From Alphaproteobacteria bacterium (lineage in GTDB: Bacteria > Pseudomonadota > Alphaproteobacteria > Geminicoccales > Geminicoccaceae), in the NCBI GenBank assembly GCA_026982585.1, contig JALSGW010000037.1:1-6199 (forward strand): DNA of 6,199 nucleotides, written 5' to 3'. Under the pieces are notes generated by a model. That model saw nothing but the letters and a program-made list of their open reading frames with translations. It was not told where the DNA came from and did no database searches. Positions 1 to 5,385 of the stretch are shown here, piece after piece; positions within the stretch are counted from its first letter, which is position 1, and every line of letters starts with the position of its first letter. A program made the position numbers and the translations under genes.

Positions 1-84
1 GTCCTCGCCCACCTGCGGGAGCGGCCGTCCGGCCACCCGACCCGTTCTATAACATGCGCACGGCTGCCGGGAGGAGCAAGGGGG

Positions 85-459
85 TCAGACGCGGCCGTAG
101 ACATCCTCGCGCCGCTCGATGTCGTCTTCGCTCAAGAGAGCGCCCGTCTGCACCTCGATGAAGACGAGCGGCTCCTCCCCGAGGCAGGCGATGCGGTGCC
201 AACTCCCCCGCGGGATGCGGACGACGTCCTCGGGACCGCATTCGCTGCGCTCGCCGTCCACCCACACCGCGGCCCGGCCCTGGACGATCACCCATTGCTC
301 CTGGCGGTGGCGGTGCCGCTGCAGGGACAGCACGCCGCCGGGCCGCACCGTGATGCGCTTGACCGCATAGGCCACCGCCCCCTCCTCGCCGACCGCGAGC
401 ACCTCCCACGTCCCCCAGGGCCGTTCGTCGCGCGCTCCCGGCGCATAGGTGATCCGCAT
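85..459 (-). CDS. Stand-alone cupin, type II phosphomannose isomerase C-terminal-domain family
   Basis: A 124-residue protein that is essentially one cupin barrel. Cupin motif 1 lies at residues 41-61: a Gly-Gly turn, then metal-ligand candidates H49, H51 and E54, ending at G61. Motif 2 centres on H88 within a Pro-x-Gly-x-Trp-His stretch. The RPWGTW segment (residues 13-18) and the C-terminal LSEDDIxRxEDxYGR pattern are hallmarks of the C-terminal domain of ManC-type mannose-6-phosphate isomerase/guanylyltransferase. The N-terminal nucleotidyltransferase domain is absent, so this is a free-standing cupin, a form common in proteobacteria. It may isomerise mannose-6-phosphate/fructose-6-phosphate or bind another sugar, but the substrate cannot be read from sequence. 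The frame stays open 30 codons further upstream. I chose the start at 459 because GAGGAG sits 7 nt before it and family similarity begins there. It is transcribed away from the other genes. Confidence 0.85.
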   Translation of the reverse strand: MRITYAPGARDERPWGTWEVLAVGEEGAVAYAVKRITVRPGGVLSLQRHRHRQEQWVIVQGRAAVWVDGERSECGPEDVVRIPRGSWHRIACLGEEPLVFIEVQTGALLSEDDIERREDVYGRV

Positions 460-623
460 CTCCCCGCTCCTCGCCGCTGCAAACGCGGACCGCAGCTCCA
501 GCCTGGGCGGCAGAGAGGGATTTGGCAAGCGGTGACCGCGGCCGGACATCCCATAGCGCAGCGCCCAATCCGCCCCCGGCGCCGGCCGGAGATCTCCCTC
601 CGCATCACGAGCCCCGGATACGC

Positions 624-655
624 AGGACCCCGCCCAATGCCTCAGGCGGGGTCCT
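624..655. terminator. Strong 11-bp perfect hairpin, possible terminator
   Basis: AGGACCCCGCC at 624-634 is the exact reverse complement of 645-655, with a 10-nt loop. No T-run follows on either strand, so if it terminates transcription it does so as a GC-rich, U-poor terminator. It sits where a minus-strand transcript from the TTGACA at 950-945 could end, or where stray transcription towards the cupin could be blocked. The 7-mer CCTCAGG occurs both in the loop/stem (640-646) and just after the hairpin (653-659). Confidence 0.4.
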
Positions 656-916
656 CAGGTGGCCCAAGCCACAGGTCCGGCTTTCCAGACCGTTTCCGAC
701 CCAGGGTCGGTCGAGGATGTTCCATTGTCGGTGGTCCAAGCGGCTTCGATCGTCCGCATCCGGGATCGGACCGAAGCCGGGGCCCGGCTCAAGACCTGGC
801 CCCTCCCATGCTGCCGGGCGGATTCATGACCCTCGGTCACCCTCCCTTCGGCTGGGGTTGCACAGCTCCAGGGCGATCCGCCCGGAACGTGCGCCCGGAC
901 GAAGAAGTCCCTGGAT
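624..916 (-). ncRNA. Candidate structured non-coding RNA (family not recognised)
   Basis: At least seven inverted repeats follow one another closely: 624-634/645-655 (11 bp perfect), 659-663/668-672 (5 bp, 4-nt loop), 674-680/685-691 (7 pairs, one of them G-U only if read on the minus strand), 696-701/705-710 (6 bp), a long arm 741-779 (about 16 pairs with two small bulges), 779-784/798-803 (6 bp), and 814-823/876-885 (10 bp perfect) enclosing two smaller hairpins. The minus orientation is preferred because TTGACA at 950-945 could start such a transcript and the 624-655 hairpin could end it. One stem (852-857/866-871) instead favours the plus strand through a G-U pair, so orientation is not settled. 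I do not recognise SRP RNA, RNase P RNA, tmRNA, 6S RNA or a known riboswitch. A leader RNA of the downstream plus-strand gene is the main alternative. Confidence 0.27.
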
Positions 917-922
917 CCTCAC

Positions 923-950
923 ATCCTGCATGGTCGAGACGGGATGTCAA
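923..950 (-). promoter_or_regulatory. Possible minus-strand promoter, TTGACA-16-CAGGAT
   Basis: A perfect -35 hexamer TTGACA reads on the minus strand at 950-945. After a 16-nt spacer comes CAGGAT (928-923), which matches only three of six -10 positions. The transcript would start near 916 and run into the stem-loop cluster. The -35 is convincing and the -10 is weak; alphaproteobacterial -10 elements are often poor. Confidence 0.28.
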
Positions 951-1093
951 GGAACGTTCGCCGTCACCGCGCGGGCGAGGCTGTTTCGAATGACTGAAAT
1001 CTAAACGCTTTCCAATTGCCGCCGCGGTGCTGCGCGTTCAAACAGCTGGGCGCGAACCATGCGCTTTGGGCTGCTGAGGTTGAGGAGGTGGGC

Positions 1094-2122
1094 ATGGACC
1101 GGCGCGACTTCATCGTCTCCAGCCTGGCAACGGGCGCCCTGTTGTGGTCTGCAAGGGCCTGGGGCGGCCGGGAGGATGTGGTCAACGTCTACAGCGCCCG
1201 GCATTACGGCGACGAAGCGCTCTATCGGGCCTTCACCGAGCGGACCGGAATCGAGGTCCAGCTGCTCGAGGGCAAGCATGAGCAGATCATCCAGCGGCTG
1301 ATCCAGGAGGGACCGGCCACCCCGGCCGATGTGCTGATCACGGTGGATGCGAGCCGCCTCTACGACGTGGGCGAGCGCGGGCTCTTGCGTCCGGTCCGCT
1401 CGGAGGTGCTCGAGAAGGCCATCCCCGCCTATCTCCGGCATCCGGAGGGATTGTGGTGGGGTGTGGCGATCCGCCGGCGCATCGTGGTCTATGCCAAGGG
1501 ACGGGTCGATCCCGCGGAGCTGCGCCGCTACGAGGACCTCGCCGATCCGCGGTGGAAGGGACGGGTGCTGGTGCGCAGCGGCACCAACCCCTACAATATC
1601 AGCTTTGTCGCCTGGATGATCGCCCGCCTCGGCGTCGCCGCCACCGAGGCGTGGTGCCGCGGTTTCGTCGCCAATTTCGCGCGTCCGCCCCAGGGCGGCG
1701 ACACCGACCAGATCCGCGCGGTGGCGGCCGGCGCCGGCGATCTCGCCCTGGTCAACGAGTATTATCTCGCCCGGCTGCGGGCCTCGGACAAGGCGCAGGA
1801 CCGCGAGGTGGCGGAGGCGGTGGACGCCATCTTCCCCGACCAGGAGGGGGACGGGGTGCATGTCAATGTGACCGGGGTGGCGGTGACCCGTCACGCCCCC
1901 CACCCGGACAACGGGCTGCGCTTTCTCGAATATCTCGCCTCGCCCCCGGCCCAGCGGCATTTCACCACCGTGAGCCTCGAATCCCCCGCCAACCCCGAGG
2001 TGGAGCCCCATCCCGCGCTGCGCGATTGGGTCGGCGTCAAGATGGACACCACCAACATCCACAACTACGCCCGCTTCAGCGCCGAGGCGGTGAAGCTCAT
2101 GGACCGCTGCGGCTGGCGGTGA
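1094..2122 (+). CDS. Periplasmic Fe(3+) ABC transporter substrate-binding protein, FutA/FbpA-like
   Basis: A 342-residue ferric-iron-binding protein of the FutA/FbpA (class-II periplasmic binding protein) family, which captures Fe(3+) in the periplasm and delivers it to an inner-membrane ABC permease. Residues 1-22 form a short signal peptide with twin arginines (R3-R4-D-F-I), a hydrophobic stretch and an Ala-Arg-Ala cleavage site after A22, suggesting Tat export. The mature protein opens with VNVYSARHYGD (31-40), the typical family start carrying iron-ligand candidates Y33, H37 and Y38. The paired tyrosines Y223-Y224 in the NEYY motif are the conserved iron ligands of the second lobe. Length and C-terminus look complete. 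The start at 1094 is chosen because GAGGAGG lies 5 nt before it and the signal peptide begins there; an upstream in-frame ATG at 1016 would bury the signal. No permease or ATPase gene is adjacent, so its partners must lie elsewhere. No clear Fur box was found upstream. Confidence 0.9.
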   Translation: MDRRDFIVSSLATGALLWSARAWGGREDVVNVYSARHYGDEALYRAFTERTGIEVQLLEGKHEQIIQRLIQEGPATPADVLITVDASRLYDVGERGLLRPVRSEVLEKAIPAYLRHPEGLWWGVAIRRRIVVYAKGRVDPAELRRYEDLADPRWKGRVLVRSGTNPYNISFVAWMIARLGVAATEAWCRGFVANFARPPQGGDTDQIRAVAAGAGDLALVNEYYLARLRASDKAQDREVAEAVDAIFPDQEGDGVHVNVTGVAVTRHAPHPDNGLRFLEYLASPPAQRHFTTVSLESPANPEVEPHPALRDWVGVKMDTTNIHNYARFSAEAVKLMDRCGWR

Positions 2123-2130
2123 CGGGCCGG

Positions 2131-2155
2131 ATCCGGGGGGCGCACGCCCCCCGAT
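2131..2155 (+). terminator. GC-rich hairpin after the iron-binding protein gene, possible terminator
   Basis: GGGGGGC at 2135-2141 pairs with GCCCCCC at 2146-2152 around a 4-nt loop, and ATC/GAT pairs extend the stem outward with one bulged C (2134). It begins 8 bp after the stop codon at 2120-2122. There is no T-run after it, so termination activity is inferred from position and stem strength only. Confidence 0.45.
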
Positions 2156-2238
2156 CTCCGATCCCGAACGCCGATCTTGTCCCTTGTCCGCCGCATCGCT
2201 TGCCGCTAGCCGGTGGGGGGAACAGCCGGAGCAGGGCC

Positions 2239-2658
2239 ATGCGGGCGGAGGTGCGGTGGATCGGCAAGCGCGGCTTTCTCGCCAAAAGCGGCAGCGGACA
2301 CGGTCTGGTGGTGGATGTGGCGCCGGAATCCGGGGGCGAAGGGCTCGGGCCGAGCGCCATGGAGCTTTTGCTGCTCGGACTCGGCGCCTGCACCGCCTTC
2401 GATGTGGTGGAGATCCTCGAGCGCATGCGGGAGCCGCTCGCCGGGCTCGAAGTGGAGCTGGAGGCGGAGCGGGCGGAGGCGCCGCCTCGGGTCTTCACCC
2501 GCATCCGCATGCGCTATCGGGTGCGGGGAGCTGGGCTGGATCGGGCCAAGGTGGAGCGGGCGGTGGCGCTCTCTGCCGAGAAATACTGCTCGGCGTCGGT
2601 GATGCTGGGCAAGACGGCGGTCATCGAGCGCGAGATCGAGCTGGTCGATTCCCCCTAG
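2239..2658 (+). CDS. OsmC/YhfA-like family protein, probable thiol peroxidase
   Basis: A 139-residue OsmC-fold protein. The family's two cysteines are present: C51 in the LLLGLGACTAFDVV helix and C117 in the EKYCSASVML helix. In characterised OsmC/Ohr proteins this pair reduces organic hydroperoxides. The context of the second Cys (AEKYCS) and the short N-terminus match the YhfA-like branch, whose physiological substrate is poorly defined. The N-terminal strand (residues 1-30) and the GPSAMELLLLGLGAC segment are normal for the family and the length is complete. GGAG at 2228-2231, 7 nt before the ATG, supports the start. It lies 116 bp after the iron-binding gene, with a strong hairpin between, and 134 bp before sdhC, which has its own promoter. 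It is therefore probably its own transcription unit, though I could not find a convincing promoter. A cytosolic location is expected, since no signal peptide is visible. Confidence 0.88.
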   Translation: MRAEVRWIGKRGFLAKSGSGHGLVVDVAPESGGEGLGPSAMELLLLGLGACTAFDVVEILERMREPLAGLEVELEAERAEAPPRVFTRIRMRYRVRGAGLDRAKVERAVALSAEKYCSASVMLGKTAVIEREIELVDSP

Positions 2659-2679
2659 CCGCCGGTGCGCGGAGCAGAC

Positions 2680-2703
2680 GGCGCCAAACCGCGTGGGTTC
2701 GCC
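2680..2703 (+). terminator. Imperfect hairpin after the OsmC gene, weak terminator candidate
   Basis: GGCG (2680-2683) pairs with CGCC (2700-2703), and AACC (2687-2690) with GGTT (2696-2699), leaving a 3-nt bulge on the left arm and a 5-nt loop. It lies 21 bp past the OsmC stop and just before the sdh promoter, a sensible place for a terminator, but there is no U-tract. Confidence 0.25.
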
Positions 2704-2712
2704 AGCGCGCCG

Positions 2713-2741
2713 TTGACAAGCCCCGGCCGCTCGGGTCTATC
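2713..2741 (+). promoter_or_regulatory. sigma-70-type promoter of the sdhCDAB operon
   Basis: A perfect -35 TTGACA (2713-2718), a 17-bp spacer, and TCTATC (2736-2741) as the -10. TCTATC matches TATAAT at three of six positions, which is acceptable for an alphaproteobacterial housekeeping promoter. Transcription would start near 2748, leaving a leader of about 45 nt before sdhC. I see no clear operator overlapping it. Confidence 0.72.
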
Positions 2742-2792
2742 TCGCAGCTGCGAATTGGCTGCCGCCGTTCGCGAAAGCCGGAGCCGAGTGGC

Positions 2793-3179
2793 ATGGCTGA
2801 GCCCAGAGAACGCCCGCTGTCGCCGCACCTCCAGATCTACCGCTGGTCGTTGACGATGGCGCTCTCCATCCTCCATCGCGCGACCGGCGTGGCCCTGGTC
2901 TTCGGTCTGTTGCTTCTGGTCTGGTGGCTGGTGGCGCTGGCGCAGGGCGAGGCGGCGTTCGCGACGGTGCGGGCGGTGACCGGAAGCCCGCTCGGCGTGC
3001 TGGCGCTCTTTGTCCTCACCCTGGTGCTCTTTTATCATCTCGCGAACGGGGTGCGGCATCTGGTCTGGGATGCGGGCTTCGGCTTCGACAAGGAGACCGC
3101 CCGCCAAAGCGGCGTGTTCGTGGTGGTGGCGGCGGTGGGGCTGACCCTCCTCACCTGGCTTGCCGTGCTCGTGATCTGA
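2793..3179 (+). CDS. sdhC: Succinate dehydrogenase cytochrome b556 subunit SdhC
   Basis: A 128-residue integral membrane subunit that helps anchor complex II and forms part of the ubiquinone and haem b sites. The N-terminal RPLSPHLQIYR motif (7-17) is diagnostic of SdhC. S25 and R29 in the SILHRATG motif (25-32) correspond to the quinone-site Ser/Arg of E. coli SdhC. H82 in YHxxNGxRHLxWD (81-93) corresponds to the axial haem b ligand. Three membrane helices can be placed at about 30-50, 65-84 and 107-128. GGAG at 2780-2783, 9 nt ahead, supports the ATG at 2793, and the family motif starts right after it; the frame is open far upstream but through non-homologous sequence. It is the first gene of the operon, 24 bp before sdhD. 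Confidence 0.96.
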   Translation: MAEPRERPLSPHLQIYRWSLTMALSILHRATGVALVFGLLLLVWWLVALAQGEAAFATVRAVTGSPLGVLALFVLTLVLFYHLANGVRHLVWDAGFGFDKETARQSGVFVVVAAVGLTLLTWLAVLVI

Positions 3180-3187
3180 TTCCGTCT

Positions 3188-3202
3188 GGAAGGGATTCTT
3201 CC
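3188..3202 (+). promoter_or_regulatory. Hairpin overlapping the sdhD Shine-Dalgarno
   Basis: GGAAG (3188-3192) and CTTCC (3198-3202) form a perfect 5-bp stem around a 5-nt loop. The sdhD ribosome binding site (GGAAGGGA, 3188-3195) lies in the stem and loop, directly before the ATG at 3204. Ribosomes finishing sdhC, whose stop is at 3177-3179, could open it and so couple the two genes. The stem is short and its effect is inferred. Confidence 0.3.
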
Positions 3203-3203
3203 C

Positions 3204-3575
3204 ATGGCCCTGCAAGGCTTCCTGTCCCGGCTCGGATCGGCGCGCAGCGGCGCCGAGCACTGGAAGCTGCAGCGACTCACCGCTGTCGGCCTCGTGGTGT
3301 TGGCGGCGTGGCTGGTGGTCTCCCTGGTGCGCATCGCCGGCGAGCCCTTCGAGGTGGTGCGGGCCTGGCTCGGCGGCACCTTCAACGCCACCATGATGAT
3401 CCTCACCCTGGTGGCGGGCTTCTGGCACGCCCGCCTCGGCATCCAGGTGATCGTCGAGGACTATGTGCACAATCCCGGCTGGCGGGTGGCCGCGCTGGTT
3501 TTGAACGATCTCCTCACCTTCGCCTTCGCCACCCTCGGCGTGGTGGCGGTGGTGACGGTGGCGGCGGGAGGCTGA
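3204..3575 (+). CDS. sdhD: Succinate dehydrogenase membrane anchor subunit SdhD
   Basis: A 123-residue second membrane anchor of complex II. It has the WKLQRLTA motif (20-27) before the first helix. The FWHARLGIQVIVEDYVH segment (73-89) holds H75 at the position of the second axial haem b ligand (E. coli SdhD H71), and D86-Y87 at the position of the quinone-site Asp-Tyr pair (E. coli D82-Y83). Three membrane helices can be placed at about 25-45, 60-82 and 94-121. The start is supported by the GGAAGGGA Shine-Dalgarno and by the standard family N-terminus. The gene lies 24 bp after sdhC, and only 2 bp separate its stop from the sdhA start, so translation of sdhD and sdhA is probably coupled. 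Confidence 0.95.
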   Translation: MALQGFLSRLGSARSGAEHWKLQRLTAVGLVVLAAWLVVSLVRIAGEPFEVVRAWLGGTFNATMMILTLVAGFWHARLGIQVIVEDYVHNPGWRVAALVLNDLLTFAFATLGVVAVVTVAAGG

Positions 3576-3577
3576 CC

Positions 3578-5368
3578 ATGGCCAAGGCCTATACGGTGGT
3601 CGACCATGCCTACGACTGCGTGGTGGTGGGCGCCGGCGGCGCCGGGCTGCGCGCCGCGGTGGGTATGGTGGAGGCGGGCCTCAAGGTGGCGTGCCTGACC
3701 AAGGTGTATCCGACCCGCTCCCACACCGTGGCCGCCCAGGGCGGCATCAACGCCGCGCTGGGCAACATGAGCGAGGACGACTGGCGCTATCACATGTTCG
3801 ACACCGTCAAGGGGTCGGACTGGCTCGGCGACCAGGACGCCATCGAATACATGACCAAGAACGCGCCGGCCGCGGTCTACGAGCTCGAGCACTACGGCGT
3901 GCCCTTCTCGCGCACCGCGGACGGCCGCATCTACCAGCGCGCCTTCGGCGGCCAATCGGTGCGCTTCGGCGAGGCCCAGGCCTACCGCACCTGCGCCGCC
4001 GCCGACCGCACCGGTCATGCGCTCCTGCACACCCTGTTCCAGCAGGCGCTCAAGCATCGGGTGGAGTTCTACCACGAGTACTTCGCCCTCGATCTCCTCA
4101 TGGACGAGGAGGGCGCCTGCCGCGGGGTGATCGCCCTGTGCATCGAGGACGGCAGCATCCACCGCTTCCGCGCCCACCTCACCTGCCTCGCCACCGGCGG
4201 TTACGGACGCGTCTACTTCGCCTGCACTTCCGCCCACACCTGCACCGGCGACGGCAACGCCATGGTGCTGCGCGCGGGTCTGCCGCTGCAGGACATGGAG
4301 TTCGTCCAGTTCCACCCGACCGGCATCTACGGTGCGGGGTGTCTGATCACCGAGGGGGCGCGCGGCGAGGGCGGCTTTCTCACCAACCGCAACGGCGAGC
4401 GCTTCATGGAGCGCTATGCCCCCAAGGCCAAGGACCTGGCCTCCCGCGATGTGGTGTCGCGGGCGATGATCATCGAGATCAACGAGGGCCGGGGCTGCGG
4501 TCCCAATGGCGATTACATCGAACTGCACCTCGAGCACCTGCCCGCCTCGGTGATCCACGAGCGCCTGCCGGGGATCGCCGAGACCGCCCGCATTTTCGCG
4601 GGGGTGGACGTCACCAAGGAACCGATCCCGGTGGTGCCCACCTGCCACTACAACATGGGCGGCATTCCCACCAACTGGCGCACCGAGGTGATCGGCCCGC
4701 GCAACGGCGACGTGGAGGCGGTGGTGCCGGGTCTGCTGGCGGTGGGCGAGGCGGCCTGCACCTCGGTGCACGGGGCCAACCGGCTCGGCGGCAATTCGCT
4801 GATCGACCTGGTGGTGTTCGGTCGCGCGGCGGCCGAGCAGGCGGCGGCCCGCATCAAGCCCGGCAGTCCGCACAAGCCGCTGCCGCGCGATGCGGGCGAG
4901 GCGGCGATCGCGCGGGTGGACCGGCTGCGGCATGCCGACGGCGGGCTGCGCACGGGCGAGATCCGCCTCGCCATGCAGCGCACCATGCAGCGTTATGCCA
5001 ATGTGTTCCGGGACGGGCCGACGCTGGATGAGGGGGCGCGCAAGCTCGACGAGGTGGCGAAGAGCCTCGCCGACATCCGGCTCGAGGACCGCTCGCTCGT
5101 CTGGAACAGCGATCTCATCGAGGCGCTCGAGCTCGAGAACCTGATGCTGCAGGCGGTCGCCACCCTCCATGCGGCCCGCTTTCGCACCGAGAGCCGGGGC
5201 GCCCATGCGCGCGAGGACTACCCGGAGCGGGACGACGAAAACTGGCTCGTGCACACGCTGGTGTGGGTGGACGAGCGTTTCCAGGTGCGCTTCGCCAAGC
5301 GGCCCGTCCATCTCCATCCCCTCACCAACGAAGTGGAGCCGTTTCCGCCGCAGAAGCGGGTGTACTGA
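3578..5368 (+). CDS. sdhA: Succinate dehydrogenase flavoprotein subunit SdhA
   Basis: A complete 596-residue catalytic flavoprotein (EC 1.3.5.1) that oxidises succinate to fumarate on the cytoplasmic face. The Rossmann FAD motif GAGGAG is at 18-23. H49 in the TRSHT motif is the covalent 8-alpha-histidyl-FAD attachment residue. Dicarboxylate-site residues are present: H246 in FHPTG, T258 and E259 in LITEGARGE, R290 in SRDVVSR (the proton-shuttle arginine of E. coli numbering R286), H357 in CHYNMGG, and R402 in GANRLGGNS. Residues from about 460 form the helical fumarate-reductase/succinate-dehydrogenase C-terminal domain, ending in the typical PPQKRVY tail. The start is fixed by GGGAGG 6 nt upstream (3566-3571). 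It sits 2 bp after sdhD and 17 bp before sdhB. No frameshift or missing ligand is seen. Confidence 0.98.
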   Translation: MAKAYTVVDHAYDCVVVGAGGAGLRAAVGMVEAGLKVACLTKVYPTRSHTVAAQGGINAALGNMSEDDWRYHMFDTVKGSDWLGDQDAIEYMTKNAPAAVYELEHYGVPFSRTADGRIYQRAFGGQSVRFGEAQAYRTCAAADRTGHALLHTLFQQALKHRVEFYHEYFALDLLMDEEGACRGVIALCIEDGSIHRFRAHLTCLATGGYGRVYFACTSAHTCTGDGNAMVLRAGLPLQDMEFVQFHPTGIYGAGCLITEGARGEGGFLTNRNGERFMERYAPKAKDLASRDVVSRAMIIEINEGRGCGPNGDYIELHLEHLPASVIHERLPGIAETARIFAGVDVTKEPIPVVPTCHYNMGGIPTNWRTEVIGPRNGDVEAVVPGLLAVGEAACTSVHGANRLGGNSLIDLVVFGRAAAEQAAARIKPGSPHKPLPRDAGEAAIARVDRLRHADGGLRTGEIRLAMQRTMQRYANVFRDGPTLDEGARKLDEVAKSLADIRLEDRSLVWNSDLIEALELENLMLQAVATLHAARFRTESRGAHAREDYPERDDENWLVHTLVWVDERFQVRFAKRPVHLHPLTNEVEPFPPQKRVY

Positions 5369-5385
5369 CAGCCGGAGACCAGGCG

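Larger units (their letters stand above)
460..1093. other. Long divergent intergenic region, stem-loop rich, no credible protein gene
   Basis: These 634 bp separate the minus-strand cupin from the plus-strand iron-binding protein. Long open frames cross the region on both strands, but they have low-complexity Pro/Arg/Gly/Ser compositions, resemble no family, and lack suitable ribosome binding sites, so I treat them as chance frames in GC-rich DNA. Positions 460-623 hold the cupin leader and two perfect 10-bp palindromes (576-585 and 588-597). Positions 624 to about 910 hold a dense series of inverted repeats, listed separately. Positions 983-1018 are the most A/T-rich stretch and probably contain the promoter of the downstream gene, although I cannot assign a confident -35/-10 pair. 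Confidence 0.7.

Noticed and set aside
1..84. Any gene end, promoter or terminator beyond the cupin stop.
   Set aside because: There is only a TATAAC-like hexamer and a short GGCC repeat; no coding frame or convincing terminator can be supported in these 84 bp.
576..597. Two adjacent perfect 10-bp palindromes (576-585 and 588-597).
   Set aside because: They are short GC-rich self-complementary sequences with no loop for a hairpin and no second copy in the window; chance is a sufficient explanation.
827..990. Possible tRNA, SRP RNA, RNase P RNA or tmRNA in the stem-loop region.
   Set aside because: No T-loop GGTTCRANNCC box with a matching acceptor stem was found, and none of the conserved core motifs of those RNAs is visible. 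The TTTCGAAT at 984-991 is not in a cloverleaf.
522..1004. Open frames in the intergenic region on both strands, including a 61-codon minus-strand frame at 655-840.
   Set aside because: They have no good ribosome binding site, are low in complexity, and overlap the inverted repeats, which explain the sequence better.
1001..2062. A long minus-strand open frame opposite the iron-binding protein gene.
   Set aside because: It has no recognisable motifs and lies opposite a clear FutA/FbpA-like gene with a signal peptide and good ribosome binding site.
2178..2215. A possible OsmC promoter (TTGTCC, 17 bp, TAGCCG).
   Set aside because: The -10 matches only two of six positions, too weak to report as a feature.
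3461..5317. A very long open frame on the minus strand across sdhA.
   Set aside because: It is a shadow of sdhA in GC-rich DNA: its composition is His/Arg/Gly/Ala-rich with no family resemblance, while the plus strand encodes an unmistakable SdhA.
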